Positions 45,799-57,599 of a stretch of 64,000 bases of DNA are shown here, in pieces. The stretch comes from Cristatella mucedo (taxonomy: Eukaryota > Bryozoa > Phylactolaemata > Cristatellidae). Position 1 is the stretch's first letter; each line of letters begins with the position of its first letter. The stretch is taken from contig WPIO01000051.1 of NCBI GenBank assembly GCA_009760855.2, positions 366,001-430,000 on the forward strand. The letters are read 5' to 3'. A program made the translations under genes and the position numbers. The notes under the pieces were generated by a model. The model did no database searches, had not been told where the DNA came from, and was given only the letters and a program-made list of their open reading frames with translations.

Positions 45799-46089
45799 CT
45801 ACGCCGCTCTGCGTGCGGCCGGGGTGCGCCACTCCTCCCCCTCAGCCGAGCGTTGGGCGATATATGGCATTGGCCGGACGAGCCGCGGCTCGTCAATATT
45901 TGGTTCATGCCGATTCATGCACCTGATTAGAACGCTGTCCGTGTCTACGGCGCCATGGCCCGAGCTCGTCTTCAAGGCTTGTAAATACACCGAGGCACGT
46001 TTTTTCACGGCCTCAATCTCAGCAGTGCCATTTTGCTTCGCGTCAAAAAGAATATCGCTGTGAATTTCATCAACGACGAAATTGCGTCC
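45799..46089 (-). CDS. unassigned open frame, possible exon
   Basis: A 96-codon open frame runs from just after AAATTTAG at 46090 to a TAG stop at 45799-45801. It lacks an early ATG, so it would have to be an internal or terminal exon beginning at that AG. The translation (NFVVDEIHSDILFDAK near the start, then a Lys/Glu-rich segment and YLQALK) has a balanced composition and reads more like protein than the overlapping plus-strand frame at 45626-46063. The pyrimidine tract before the AG is poor. I recognise no domain. It lies in the CpG-rich block, where chance open frames are common. Confidence 0.25.
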   Translation of the reverse strand, partial: GRNFVVDEIHSDILFDAKQNGTAEIEAVKKRASVYLQALKTSSGHGAVDTDSVLIRCMNRHEPNIDEPRLVRPMPYIAQRSAEGEEWRTPAARRAA

Positions 46090-46133
46090 CTAAATTTCGA
46101 TACACTCGATAGAAGTTGTTTGCACCCACCCTT

Positions 46134-46241
<108 letters not shown>

Positions 46242-46865
46242 GAGCTTGAAGCGGCGACGGCATGCTACACACAGGTAGCTCGGAGCGCTCTTTTTGACAT
46301 TGCAGGCCATGACCCCTTGCAGAGAAACTCTAAAATAAAACATCATCTTTCATTAGGAAATGTGATTGCGATAGCCCCTACCTGGAGACCGACGCAGAAC
46401 TCACGCCGGCGGGCGTCCGTCTTGCTGCTCCTATCGCTGTCAACTAAAACGAGGGCGGCGGCGGCGGCGGCAGCCACTTCTGAATGGACGTCTTGAATCC
46501 GCCCGGCGGATGCCGGCGGCAGGCCCTTAGGGTAGCTCTCTAGTAGCCGGTAGCCCTCCGGGTTTTTGGGTTGGCAGTGGACTCGGTTAAATTAAGGCCC
46601 GAAACGAAATGCCGGCCGAGCAAGCGGCGGTGAAGAATCTCACCGTCGCCTTAGCGAGAACGAAGAAGGAGGGGAAAGATACTTTGAAAAACCCCGACAC
46701 GTGACGTGCAATCCGAATCCGCTGCTTTGTCGGCTCTTCTCCGCCTCGGCTTAAGTAAAGTCGGTAGCCATCTTGAGTATCGGTGAAGTATGGCCGTCTT
46801 GAGTATCTTCCATCTTGAGTATTGCCTTCGCCTTCGCGCGCCGAAGGGAGGACCTCTCTGAAGGC

Positions 46866-46866
46866 C

Positions 46867-46905
<39 letters not shown>
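46866..46905. repeat. (CT)n microsatellite
   Basis: A CT run of about 40 bases with one interruption, in CpG-rich surroundings. Confidence 0.9.
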
Positions 46906-46908
<3 letters not shown>

Positions 46909-48240
46909 GAGTCTCTGTGTAAGTGCGGCAGATCGTTGGAATCTTCGCGAGGAGACTAGGGACTCAATAGATAGCGCTCATTCTTTCCCGCTACGGTCGT
47001 GCGAGACGGAGCGGCCGGTGGCGAGTAGCCTCCGTAACGCCTACCCGTACAAATAGCAAAGTCATAGCCCTAATCTGGAATTCCTGAAGCTGCGATCCCG
47101 ATTCGCGTGGCACGAAACGCTTCGTTTCCTTACCGGAAAGAAGAACTGCCTCTTCAGCGCCTCGCATAACTTAATCGCACCACAAAATTAAAAGTCCGTC
47201 AGGGAGATCGTCCCTGAGCGGGCATGCGGAATCCGCGACGGCCCTGCATCCTTCAGACCCCGTCCGGTACGATGTGCTGGACGAAACTAGAGAAGCTCTC
47301 CGGGTTCTCGTGTGCTGGAGGCTCCACACCGCGCTTGAACCCTAGGCTGGAGGACCGACGGCCCCCCTACCTGGAAGCCGTGAAATCGGATAGCAAGGCG
47401 CACATAATTCATCGCGTGCATCGACGCAGCCTGCGAGAGTGAGCGGAAAGCGATGCCAGGAGAGGGAGGCGCTTGGCCGCCGCCCCCCCCCGGCATCCGG
47501 CAAGCCTGGCTTCTGGAGCTCAGGTGAGATCGATGCGACAGACAGCTGCCGCAGCCCACAGCCCAGCCCACCCTCCGACGACCGCTCACCACTCTCTCGC
47601 CGCCCGTGCGCTATCCAGCCGCTCGGGCGGGGTGGAAAGGGGAGGGAGGCAGGGCTTCCTCGGCTCTCCGGCGTCTTCTAATGCTCCTCGTTCGTTTCGC
47701 TCGGTGCCTGCCAGATATTTCGTTAGTGAGCTCACTACTCGCGAGAGAGCTGCTTGCTAATGCTTCGAGAGAAAGGCTGGTGGGGGGGCCTTGAGCCTCA
47801 ACCCATTGGTCTGGCTGAAGGGGTGAGATTGAGCTTTCCCGGCCAAAGTTACATTCGTTCAAGCCCCGTTCTTTAGCACTTACGCTGGCCAGTCCCACGC
47901 GTCGTTCCCTGGGTTGCACTCTGCCTCAAGGGCTCCTCGATGCGGCATCGGGGGGGGGGGGGGGGATGTGAATCAATCAGTGCCGCCGCCCCTTGATTGA
48001 TGTGGCCTTCCTTGGTGGCTGCACCGCTCGGCCTTTGATGTGGCGGGGGGGGGGCCGTTGAGGGCAGGTAGGTGAGAAGGAAGTGTGAGAGGGGCTAAGA
48101 CAGTTATGCTTGCTTCTCCCCCCCTAGCTCTGTGTGACGTAGAATGAACCGGCGGTCTCGGTCGTCGTCGTACTTTCTGTGCTGAGCGTGTCACGATAAG
48201 TGAGCCCTGTACGACCCCTCGTTGCCCCTGTTGGTGGCCC

Positions 48241-49194
48241 AACAAGTCTGGTGGACGGTGATTGCAAGGCGTCGATGGAACTGTCGGGCTTAAGGCACAT
48301 TTTGAAAGCCCGACCGCCTGCCTATTTTTTCCTGCACCTTCTTCCTTGCTGGCTGTTCACGTCGCCAAAACCGGAGAGCGTCCTAGCTAGGAATCCTGTA
48401 GGAAGCTGTGGGAGCAAGGGTGTACTTTCTGGCCAGAATATCGGAAGAGATAACGACCAAGCAGAACTACAGCAGAGGGCCCACAGTTCTTTGAAAAAAT
48501 GGCCGATTGCTATGTCCGAGTAACCCTTAATAGCCCAGGCAATAATAATAATAATAATTTTAATGCATCTGCACAAGCTGTGTGTACAGACCTGACGCGA
48601 GTACGAGCCAAAAGGTTAGTTGCAGCTCAGAGCTTGGCGCTCCGATGGTGCCCCATCGACACAACGATCACCCCAAAGCACAAATAATTGCCTCAGGTGC
48701 ACTTCGGCTCGTACGGTAGGAGACTTCAGGCAAACTCATTACAACGTAATAGTAGATAGTTCTTAGTGAAATGGCTCACCAGCAGATCACTGCCAACAAG
48801 AAGGCCTGCTCCAGTTAGGTTCTCTTCTTTTACGAAGTCACAAGTAAATCCGGTTACACAATTAGTTATGGTGCTGCTCATAAGAGAGTAATCGCTGCTA
48901 TTCAGCGAACTACCTTAAATTCAAAGCCAGTGGCTTAGCTCAAACGTTATACCCGTCGCTGTTCTGTTCCCAGCTTTAAAGCATACGTCTGTCCTCAAAC
49001 TGCGTGGGTGGAATCAGAGCTTCACAGACGATATAATGCCGAACAGCCTTTGGCTGTATCACACAAGCTTTTAGCCCGCATGCACGTTCTTGCTGGGTGT
49101 TTTGGGCTGATTGTCAGCATCGCGATTGAATTGAGCAGATCTCCTCACTACGGTTGCATTGGATTATTGATTCATAATGAGGCGAGTTGTTGCT
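48241..49194. other. nothing recognised
   Basis: A short (AAT)n run lies at 48541-48557. The part near 48320-48400 weakly resembles 53280-53340, perhaps an old repeat. No gene supported. Confidence 0.35.
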
Positions 49195-49310
49195 ACAGTC
49201 AAGCAAAGACGCCTGCAAATGTAAAGCGCCTAAAAAGAGATTGAGTTCTCTGAGGATGATTAATCAAATGTGTTATTATTATTATTATTTTTATTATTAC
49301 ATCGCTTTCT
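49195..49310 (+). mobile_element. LINE-A 3'-end fragment
   Basis: AAATGTAAAGCGCC and the following AGAGATTGAGTTCTCT are kept near 49215-49250. The outer right arm has decayed, and a (TTA)n tail follows at 49272-49300. Confidence 0.65.
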
Positions 49311-49789
49311 CAGCATCGCCATGTCCCTTTGAAATGCTTACTGTCAAATGACGTGCCGGGCAACCGATAGAGGGCCAGCAAGCTCTAGTCCACCCCTTGA
49401 CCGACCTAACTTGGCTTGTCTGGAAGCTGAGCTGAGCTGAAGCTCTGAAGCTGAAGCTCTGAAGCTGAGCCTACCCACGTGCCATTCTCATATCAAGGTC
49501 AAGGTCTGACACAGTCACCTAATCGTGGCTAGGCTTATGACCGGGAAGGAGGCATGAGGCTCTGGCGGTGGGCATTCATTGGTCGTCCGGTACAAGGCGA
49601 CTGTGTTTAGCCAAACTATGCCAGCTGGAACAGCTGTTGACATTAACCTCAATCTCGTGGTTACTTATTTGCTGAATCAGTGTTCAGCTTTCCCTATCGA
49701 CTCTGAGTTCACCTTTCTGTGATCGACTCAGAGGCTCACCTTTGTGTGGTAAGGAAGAATCTTAAGAATTTTTGCATTGTTCAGATGCC

Positions 49790-50345
49790 AAGAGATGGAT
49801 CTGGTGCATTGTTTCTGTTGTGAGCCTGCAATGCCGGCTCCTATGGTGCTACAAGGCTGTGGCCGAAAACACTGCTTGATGCAATCAGAAAGACTGGCCA
49901 AGCTGCCTTCAATTAAATTCAATTAGCTTGACACATATGCCATTGTCTGTTCGGGCGGATTTCCTTCCGGGAGTGACAAACACAGTGGCTGCTTTATCAG
50001 GTTCTACCCTCCTCTCGCCCTGTTACCACGAATAAAAAACCTTCTGGCTTCACCAATCAGCAAGGCAATCGTTTAATTGCATAGCTCCTTTTAAGTCATG
50101 ACTGCTAACGTATGCAATTCACCGAGCACCTGCCTAGTGCACAGGGAAGCTGGCCTTCTAAAGAAGCTCACAGCATGTGGCATCAGCACTGGTGACTGGC
50201 CGTAGGCAGGCAGTAGCCATTTTCAGCCTTGCCTGTTCAGCAACCCAATCACTTCATTAGCTACCATAAAGGAAGCAATGCCAAACAGCATCATAAATCG
50301 AGTGGAGCTCAACCCACTGCTTAAGGATGCTTGCCCTCGAAGCTT
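49790..50345 (+). repeat. dispersed repeat R1, copy 2, without the CT expansion
   Basis: Same order of blocks as 34125-34985, but with only a short TCTACCCTCCTCTCG where copy 1 has about 250 bases of CT-rich repeat. It ends close to where the LINE-A copy begins (50375). Confidence 0.6.
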
Positions 50346-50374
50346 GTGCTCAAAGCTGAACTAGAGTTTGGTGC

Positions 50375-51426
50375 ATTGCAAATTCTCTCAACTCACTTGC
50401 TGCATGCATTGATGACATCCGATCATGGATGGCAGCAAATTTTCTAAAACTAAACGATGATAAAACTAACTTACTAGTTATGGGCAAACCTAGTGTTATT
50501 CAGAAATTGGAAAGGCTGACTTTCAAAATTGGCTCTGCCAGCATATCTCCAGTTGCATCAGCTCGAAATCTAGGTGTCATATTCCAAAGCGACCTCTCGT
50601 TAGACGACCACATCAGCTCCACAGTCAAATCAGCCTATTTTCAGCTTCATAACATTGCTAAAATTAGGGCTTGTTTAGATAAGGATACCACGTCCAAGTT
50701 GGTCCATGCATTCGTGACATCTCGTCTCGACTTCTGCAACTCACTGCTTACTGGCCTACCAGCATGTGCGATCAGGCGATTGCAGCTGGTGCAAAACTCT
50801 GCAGCTAGGCTTGTCTGTCGTGAGCGTCGCAGTTGCCACATTACTCCACTTCTCGCCGACCTGCACTGGTTACCAGTCAAGCAACGGATTGACTTCAAGG
50901 TTTTGTCGCTCACTTTTAGGTCTCTTCATTCTATGGCTCCAGCTTATCTTTCAGATATACTACCCCATCAGGCAAAGCATCGTACCACTCGCTTTTCGGA
51001 ATCCAACAGTCTAGAAATACCTCGTACAAACCTTAAATCCTTTGGAGACCGTGCATTTAGCTCGTATGCTCCCACAGCCTGGAACTCCCTCCCGACCTGC
51101 ATCAGAACATCCCCTGACCTGACCACATTTAAAAGAAACTTAAAAACATACCTATTTAGGACAGCATTTAGTGGGTCTTTGTGATTCGTCCTCGATTTGC
51201 TTATGCGTGCTGACACTGTTCATGCTGCCACTAACCACATTTGCATGCTGACCCAGTGCATGTAACCCCTAACCATGTTATTCATTTTGTTTGTTTTTCA
51301 AGCATGATTTTACTTACTATTCTATTGCGTATCACTTTGCAGCAAATGTAAAGCGCCTAGAAAGAGATTAAGTTCTCTGAGGGCGCTTTATCAAGTGCAA
51401 TATTATTATTATTATTATTATTATTG
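50375..51426 (+). mobile_element. LINE-A copy, 5'-truncated, with open 251-residue RT C-terminus
   Basis: This copy starts inside the thumb-proximal part (SLAACIDDIRSW) and its frame is open from there through 51184: LKLNDDKTNLLVMGK, RNLGVIFQSDLSLDDHI, RLDFCNSLLTGLP, LHWLPVKQRIDF, NLKTYLFRTAF. The catalytic YADD is missing, so it was truncated at insertion and is not functional. The 3' stem-loop is complete: AAGCGCC (51351-51357) pairs with GGCGCTT (51382-51388), and inside it AGAG (51363-51366) pairs with CTCT (51375-51378). The tail is (ATT)n to 51426. An undamaged frame without a selected function suggests it is the youngest LINE-A copy here. It follows directly on repeat R1. Confidence 0.88.
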
Positions 51427-53039
51427 CACACCATCATTTGCTGCTCAATCTGGTCACTTGTATGCATCTCGCTAGGTACTGTAAATTCACATGGCAGCAA
51501 CGTTGCGGTGTTACTGAGATCATTGAGACTTGGCATAAGCGTTCGAGGAGGGCTGCTGGTAGCAGGCCCTGACAGGCCACAGTATATTTTGTCAGGTGAC
51601 CGGCTTCAGTTGAAGCAAAAGTCAGGATTCCTTTGGTGTCCATCAGAAAGGGGCTAAATAGCATGCCAATAAAGTATTTAGCAGCAATAAAAGTAATGGC
51701 ACAATTTTGTGTAGCCGTCCAAGATAGCTAAATCTCTTTACAGGCAGTTTGGGAATGCTGAAAAGTATTTAGGCTCCATGACCTCAGGCACATGGAAGGG
51801 AGACAAGTGAGCTCCGCCTCCCTTGGACCGACCAGAAGGGGTTGAAAGGGATGTCGTGTGATTAGATTAAAAATGATCGTGTCAGCCATCCTACGAGTGG
51901 CTGCTGTTGGCAAGGTCAAGGTCTAAAATATACCGAGCACTTTGTTGAGCTGTTCCATACAACCCCCACAGCTTCCAACATACTGTTCTAGTGTAAAAAC
52001 AGCAGTCATTTTCTGCAATAATAGTCAAGTACCAAGTAAAATAGGCCAGTGCATGTTTGTTGTTTTGACTGGCATCGTAGTTCGGCAACAATGTACTGAT
52101 AAATCGCTACTAAATCTCGAGTATGCTGGCAATAGGCTATTTTATTATGCAAACTGCCATGCTCCAATTTAAAAGAGTTCACCTGCTTATGCCTCAGAAA
52201 GCAGCCTAGAGAACTATCTCGATCAAGGGACAGAGAATATTGCCTGATCATTGCTGACATAGTAATCAAACTCTCACTCAGCTTCCAATCGGCTAGCCTT
52301 ACAAGAAAGAGTTTATCTGGGTGTCCGGCCAACTAAATGGCATATCTTGCTAAGAACTTTGGGCCACTGTAGTAATGATAAAGCTCTCTCTGTGCTGGGT
52401 TGATAGACATTGTGGCCTTGACAAATGGGTTGAATATGCTGCTGCACTCGGGGTCAGGGTTACGACTCAGATGACTATTTGGCCTATTCCAAAATAAGTT
52501 TCATGGCCTGACAACGGACCAAGTGGATGCAAACACAGATTGCCGACCACTGAAATCATTCTCGGCACAGAAGCATTGGTCTCCCGATCACGGCACTATC
52601 TTCCTGTGACCAGAATGGCCAAATAATAAACAATCATCAGGGCAATATAAGACCAATAAGCAACAACTCAGTGGAAGCAGATATCGAATGCTGAAGCACT
52701 AGGAGCAACTGGCCACTTCTCTCTTTGCACCTTAGTACCCATTGAGCAACAGGATCTTTCCAGTAAAATCTGAGCTACGATACCAATCAACCAGCAGTGG
52801 AAGCAACAAAGTGCAATTTGTGTCAGTCCTATCAGTTTCAGCTTCCTAGCTCTAACCAGTTTCAACATTGCAACTAGATCCAGCAGCAATAAAAAATAGC
52901 TTAAGACCTAGCAAAGGCCTAGGTTTCTTAGTGACAGGATCTGCAGTGGTACAGAACGGCAGATGGACCCACATGACAGCTCTAGAGACAGGGATCACAA
53001 TAAAGAGACAGACCGTTTGCATATTAGTGTTGATATCCG
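51427..53039. other. nothing recognised
   Basis: Short frames only; no motif, splice pair or repeat supported. Confidence 0.4.
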
Positions 53040-53043
53040 AGTG

Positions 53044-53094
<51 letters not shown>
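53040..53094. repeat. (GT)n microsatellite
   Basis: A GT run of about 55 bases followed by imperfect GTGCAT units. Confidence 0.95.
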
Positions 53095-53859
53095 ATGTGC
53101 ACATGTGCATGCACGTGTGTGTACATGAGTGCGTGCATGTGTGCGTATGATGCCGAAGTAGCTTCAGAAGCACCGACGGTATTCAGCAGACTGACTGCAC
53201 ATAATGAGAAGGCAACAGCCCTAAACCAGGTGGGTTTGCACGCTGCAGGCACTTAGTGCATGTTTCGATGGCCCTACATTTGTCTCATTTTCTTCCTAGT
53301 GTGCTGTTTATGTCACCAGAACCTGGGACTCTCCTGGTGTTATGAACGAACTTGCTATGAAGTCGAAACTAGACCAGGAATTCTCGCATTGCTGTACCTT
53401 TAAAAGACGCTGGAACTAGTAAAGGCCAGTTAAGCAATTACAGGAAACTAAAGCCATTGTAAGCAAGATCCAGTCAATTTTTTGAGCAGATCACTTCAGA
53501 AGGGCAGCTCTGCTCCCAGTGCATTCGGTCTTCTCAGAAATGCTAACCAACAGAGAGTTTCTCTGCTAGTTCTGCCTTATCTCTCCACAGATTATTGCTA
53601 TCATTAACTACCAAAATCAGTCTTTATTATCTTATATCTTACCTAGACATTACAGCTACTCTATATAAGGGTTCAGGTACTATCTGCATGAGATAATTTG
53701 GAGAGTGGATGTCAACGGAAAACTGTCATTCGTTCAGCCTTTGATCGCCAAAATTAACCTAGGCTTTAGTTTGTATTCGGATGAAACACACCAGTACTCA
53801 TGCTTTGTAAATCCCTGCATTTTTAGCATCCCCAAACTGTCTCGATTTCCTTGCAACTT

Positions 53860-54015
53860 GGCCGTGCTGGTTTGTCCGAGTGGTTAAGGTGCTCGCTCTG
53901 ACCGAAATCTGGAAGAGGTCGTGGGCTCGAGTCGCGTAGTATGTGAGCGCCTGAATATGGGATAAGTTCTTTTAGGGTGCTATATAAATGGATTACATAC
54001 GTTTTATTTTCCCCA
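53860..54015 (+). mobile_element. SINE-1
   Basis: The best-kept head in the window: GTCCGAGTGGTTAAGGTGCTC (53875) and GTGGGCTCGAGTCGC (53921), of tRNA-Ser/Leu type. It is followed by the short 3' unit ending TATAAATGGATTACAT. Confidence 0.7.
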
Positions 54016-55121
54016 AAAATGGCAGATAACTTTCTCAAATGAATGACTACTTAACAGCTTTCCTTTTTGACCAGGACAGTGATTAACTAACAAAATTACT
54101 TATTTCCATTAAAAAAATGACAAAATCGCATCATGCAGTCCCAGCTTAGTCAAAAAGAACAAATTAAAATGAACTTATATTTACTATGAAGATGGACTAA
54201 ATTTGACAGAGCTTTCTCTGTTCTGCTGTTACCAATCTTTCGTGATCAGGTCCTACTCTTTTAGCCTAGATATTAGAAGCTTAGCATTGGGCTTTGGAAA
54301 GATAAAAGTCTCGATCGGATCGTTTAAGTTTTTCTGGCTTGAGCTTGAATGCCTTTTTAACCGCAGTGGCATCTGCAAAATTTGAATCTGAATCTGAAAT
54401 ACTTGTTTCAATGTATCACACATAGTGCTCTCTCTGGAAGGTGGCTGATCCCTCTTGAGAGGGGTAGGAGAGGCTCAAGGCAGTATAGTACCAGGGCTCG
54501 GCAAACTTTTCAGACCACTAACTTATTTCAGGAAGTCAGGAAGACTATATGGGCCGCCGTAATATGCACTTGCTTGGTATTGAAATTCCCCTTGAGATTC
54601 GATCGCTTGAAAGTGCTGTTGATGTCATTGCACACTTAACACAGAGCTTTGTCACCTCATTAAACAGAGAATAATTCGTCAGTCCATTTTGGGTAGAAGA
54701 CACGACGTTCGAGGTCAACCTCAGAGACTAGTATTTTCACGTTGCTTATGCCCTTTAGGTACAGTAATTAGGGAATATGCTGGAACCCGATATCAGTAAT
54801 ATGCCCACGAAGTAAAATTACTTCGCACGTCACAGCAAACAGACGTGCCCTCAACTTTCTGTTACAATCTTATGGATAATATGCGATACCGTTAGGTCTG
54901 CATAACCCTGCCACATTCGAGTGCCGGCACAACGACTGATATATTGGGCGAATGTGATGTCAGCCGTGCTCAACATCTAAATCGAATAATTACAGAAGTA
55001 ATTTGTATTGAAAAATAATGAGGTCCGACTTATTTAAAACACACTTTGTACTCAAAGGAGAAAACACTAAAATTCGCTGCTTAGCGATAATTCGAAGATA
55101 GCATATTCTCAGCCTCCCTAT
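54016..55121. other. nothing recognised
   Basis: AT-richer DNA with short chance frames. Confidence 0.4.
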
Positions 55122-55206
55122 CTCTCTGTTTCTGTCTCTGTCCCCACGTTGTCGCTATCTCTTTGTATCTCCCTCTCTGTCTCTCCCTCTCTCTGTCTCT
55201 ATCTCC

Positions 55207-55283
<77 letters not shown>
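55122..55283. repeat. (CT)n microsatellite beside LINE-A 3' end
   Basis: An imperfect CT/CTGT stretch, then a pure CT run at about 55208-55283, ending 60 bases from the LINE-A tail. Confidence 0.95.
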
Positions 55284-55287
<4 letters not shown>

Positions 55288-55344
55288 CCAAAACACACTC
55301 CCAACCTTCTTAAAGAGCCACTGGGTAGTTGCTATCAAATGGGG

Positions 55345-57130
55345 AATAATAATAATAATAATAATATAATTGATAAAGCGCCCTCTGAGAGCTCATTCTT
55401 TTTCTAGGCAATCTACATTTGTGCAAAGAGAAATGCGATTGAATGGTGAGTAATATCCTGCTTGATAAACAACATGAATAACATAGTTAGGGGTGACATG
55501 GACTGGGTCAGCATGCAAATGTGGTTAGTGGCCTCATGCACAGTGTCAGCACACATTAGCACATAAAGGACGAATTATAAGGACCGACTAAATGCTGTCC
55601 TAAATTGGTGTTTTTAAGTTCTTTTTAAATGTGTTCAAGTCAGGGGATGTTCTGACGCGAGTTGTGAGTGAGCTCGAGGCTTTGAGAGCATACGAACTAA
55701 ATGCATGGTCTTCAAAGGTTTTAAGGTTTGTACGAGGTATTGGTAAACTGTTAGATTCCGAAAAACGAGTGGTACGATGCTTGACCTGGTGGGGGAGTAG
55801 ATCTGAGAGATAGGCTGGAGCGATAGAATGAAGGGACCTAAAAGTGAGCAACACAACCTCGAAGTCGATCCGTTGCTTTACTGGTCGCCAGTGAAGGTCG
55901 GTGAGAAGTGGTGTGATGTAGCAACTGTGACTCTCACGACGGAGAAGCCTAGCTGCAGAGTTCTGCACCAGCTGTAAGTGGCTGATTGCACATGCCGATA
56001 GGCCAGCAAGCAGTGAGTTGCAGAAGTCAAGACGGGATGTCACAAATGCATGGACCAACTTAGACGTGGTATCCTTATCTAAACAAGCCCGAATTTTAGC
56101 AATATTATGAAGCTGAAAATAGGCAGATTTGACCGTGGAGCTGATATGTTCGTCTAATGAGAGGTCGCTTTGGAATATGACACCTAGATTTTGAGCTGAT
56201 TCGACAGGAGATATGCTGGCAGAGCCGATTTTGAGCGTTAGCCTTTCCAATTTCTGAATCACATTTGGTTTGCTCATAACTAGTAAGTTAGTTTTATCAT
56301 CATTTAGTTTAAGAAAATTTGCTGCCATCCATTTGCGAATGTCATCAATACATGCAGCGAGGGAGTAGTGAGAATTTGAGGTGCTCGAAGGCTGGGAGGG
56401 ATCAAAGTAAAGGTACAACTAAATATCATCCGCATAGAAGTGAAAGCCTAGATTGTGCTTGTCAATACGTCGGCAAGAGGGACAGTATAAACCGTGAAAA
56501 GAACCGGACCTAGCACGGAGCCCTGAGGTACCCCGTATTTCAGAGGTACCTCGGATGATCTTTGTTGTCCATTCATTTCAATACTCGGGAGTCTCCCACT
56601 GAGATAGGACCTGAACCATTGCAGAGCTGTGCCAGTGATGCACAGGCGAGATGAGAGGTGCTCTAAAAGAACTTAGTGATCGATGGTATCAAAAGCTGCT
56701 GAAATATCGCGAAAAACAAGCAGGGATACTCTACCCATGCCTGCATTCTTAGCAAGGTCATTGTACACCCTAAGCAATGCTAATTCTGTGGAGTGATTAG
56801 CACTAAAGCCAGACTGGAACTTACTAGCAAGGTTTGAGGTTTCAATATATGAGTTCAACTGGTCCCCCACGACTCGTTCCAGTGTCTTTGATAGGAATGG
56901 TAGAAGAGAGACTGGGCGATAATTGCTCAAATTCTCTCGGTCTAGTGTCACTTTCTTGTGAAGCGGCCTGACTACAGTTTTTTTTAAAGGTGCTGGGACA
57001 TGAACTGAGGCTAATGATAAAGTAATGATATTAGTTATGCATGGCAGCAGCAGATCAATGCAACGCAGGAGCCGGACGTTAGGAACCAAGGGTCCAAAGG
57101 ACTTGTTGTCTTCTTTCGAAAACACTCAAA
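55345..57130 (-). mobile_element. LINE-A copy, 5'-truncated, CR1/L2-type reverse transcriptase
   Basis: Read on the minus strand, the fingers and palm begin at 57125 (APLKKTVVRPL, SNYRPVSLLPFLSK, FDTIDH). A frameshift lies between 56673 and 56520. The catalytic YADD codes at 56436-56425, and two codons later a TAG (56421-56419) cuts the frame. A 272-codon frame then carries LKLNDDKTNLLV, LDFCNSLLAGL and the rest of the C-terminus to 55600. The 3' end has the family stem-loop and an (ATT)n tail read as AAT repeats at 55346-55366. A CT tract follows at 55122-55283. No intact protein is possible. Confidence 0.88.
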
Positions 57131-57312
57131 GACCTGAAGGTTATTGTTGTCTTGCAATGGCTGTCACGCTGAGGTGCATCCGAAGCATGCTCTAATGCCC
57201 AAGCTATGGCGTTACCTCGAGAGATGGCTTACACAACTTATAGCATTCATGTCTCAATCGAAGTAACGGAAAAGTATGAGCGGTCGTTTCGTATTGCCAT
57301 CTTGTTTTCCCG

Positions 57313-57582
57313 ATGTCGGTCGCATTCAACACGTTCGCCCCCGTAATTTGGTCTCATCCTCTCTTTAAAGCTTTGCAGCCGTTAAGGCTACCAAAAGAGC
57401 CATTTCAGTTTGTATGCCTTCACGATGGCCTTGTGAGTTCAAAATGGACCTGGATGGATCGCTCGGATCAAATTCATACAGCCGGTATAAAGCAGCTAGC
57501 TGTAAAGTTCCGGGATTGCAAGGCCGGTCGCTTGGATGTATTGGAAGAAAATGTCTACATAGTCAGTGGCCGATGTGTCTGA
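57313..57582 (+). CDS. unassigned ORF of 89 residues
   Basis: An ATG-started frame in moderately GC-balanced DNA between LINE-A (ending near 57130) and LINE-B. The translation is mixed and globular-looking, with Trp-rich and charged segments (KWTWMD, then VKFRDCKAGRLDVLEENVYIVSG). It resembles neither the reverse transcriptases nor the SINEs of this window. No domain is recognised and no splice partner is obvious. It could be a host exon or chance. Confidence 0.25.
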   Translation: MSVAFNTFAPVIWSHPLFKALQPLRLPKEPFQFVCLHDGLVSSKWTWMDRSDQIHTAGIKQLAVKFRDCKAGRLDVLEENVYIVSGRCV

Positions 57583-57599
57583 ACGATTGTATCTAGCAC

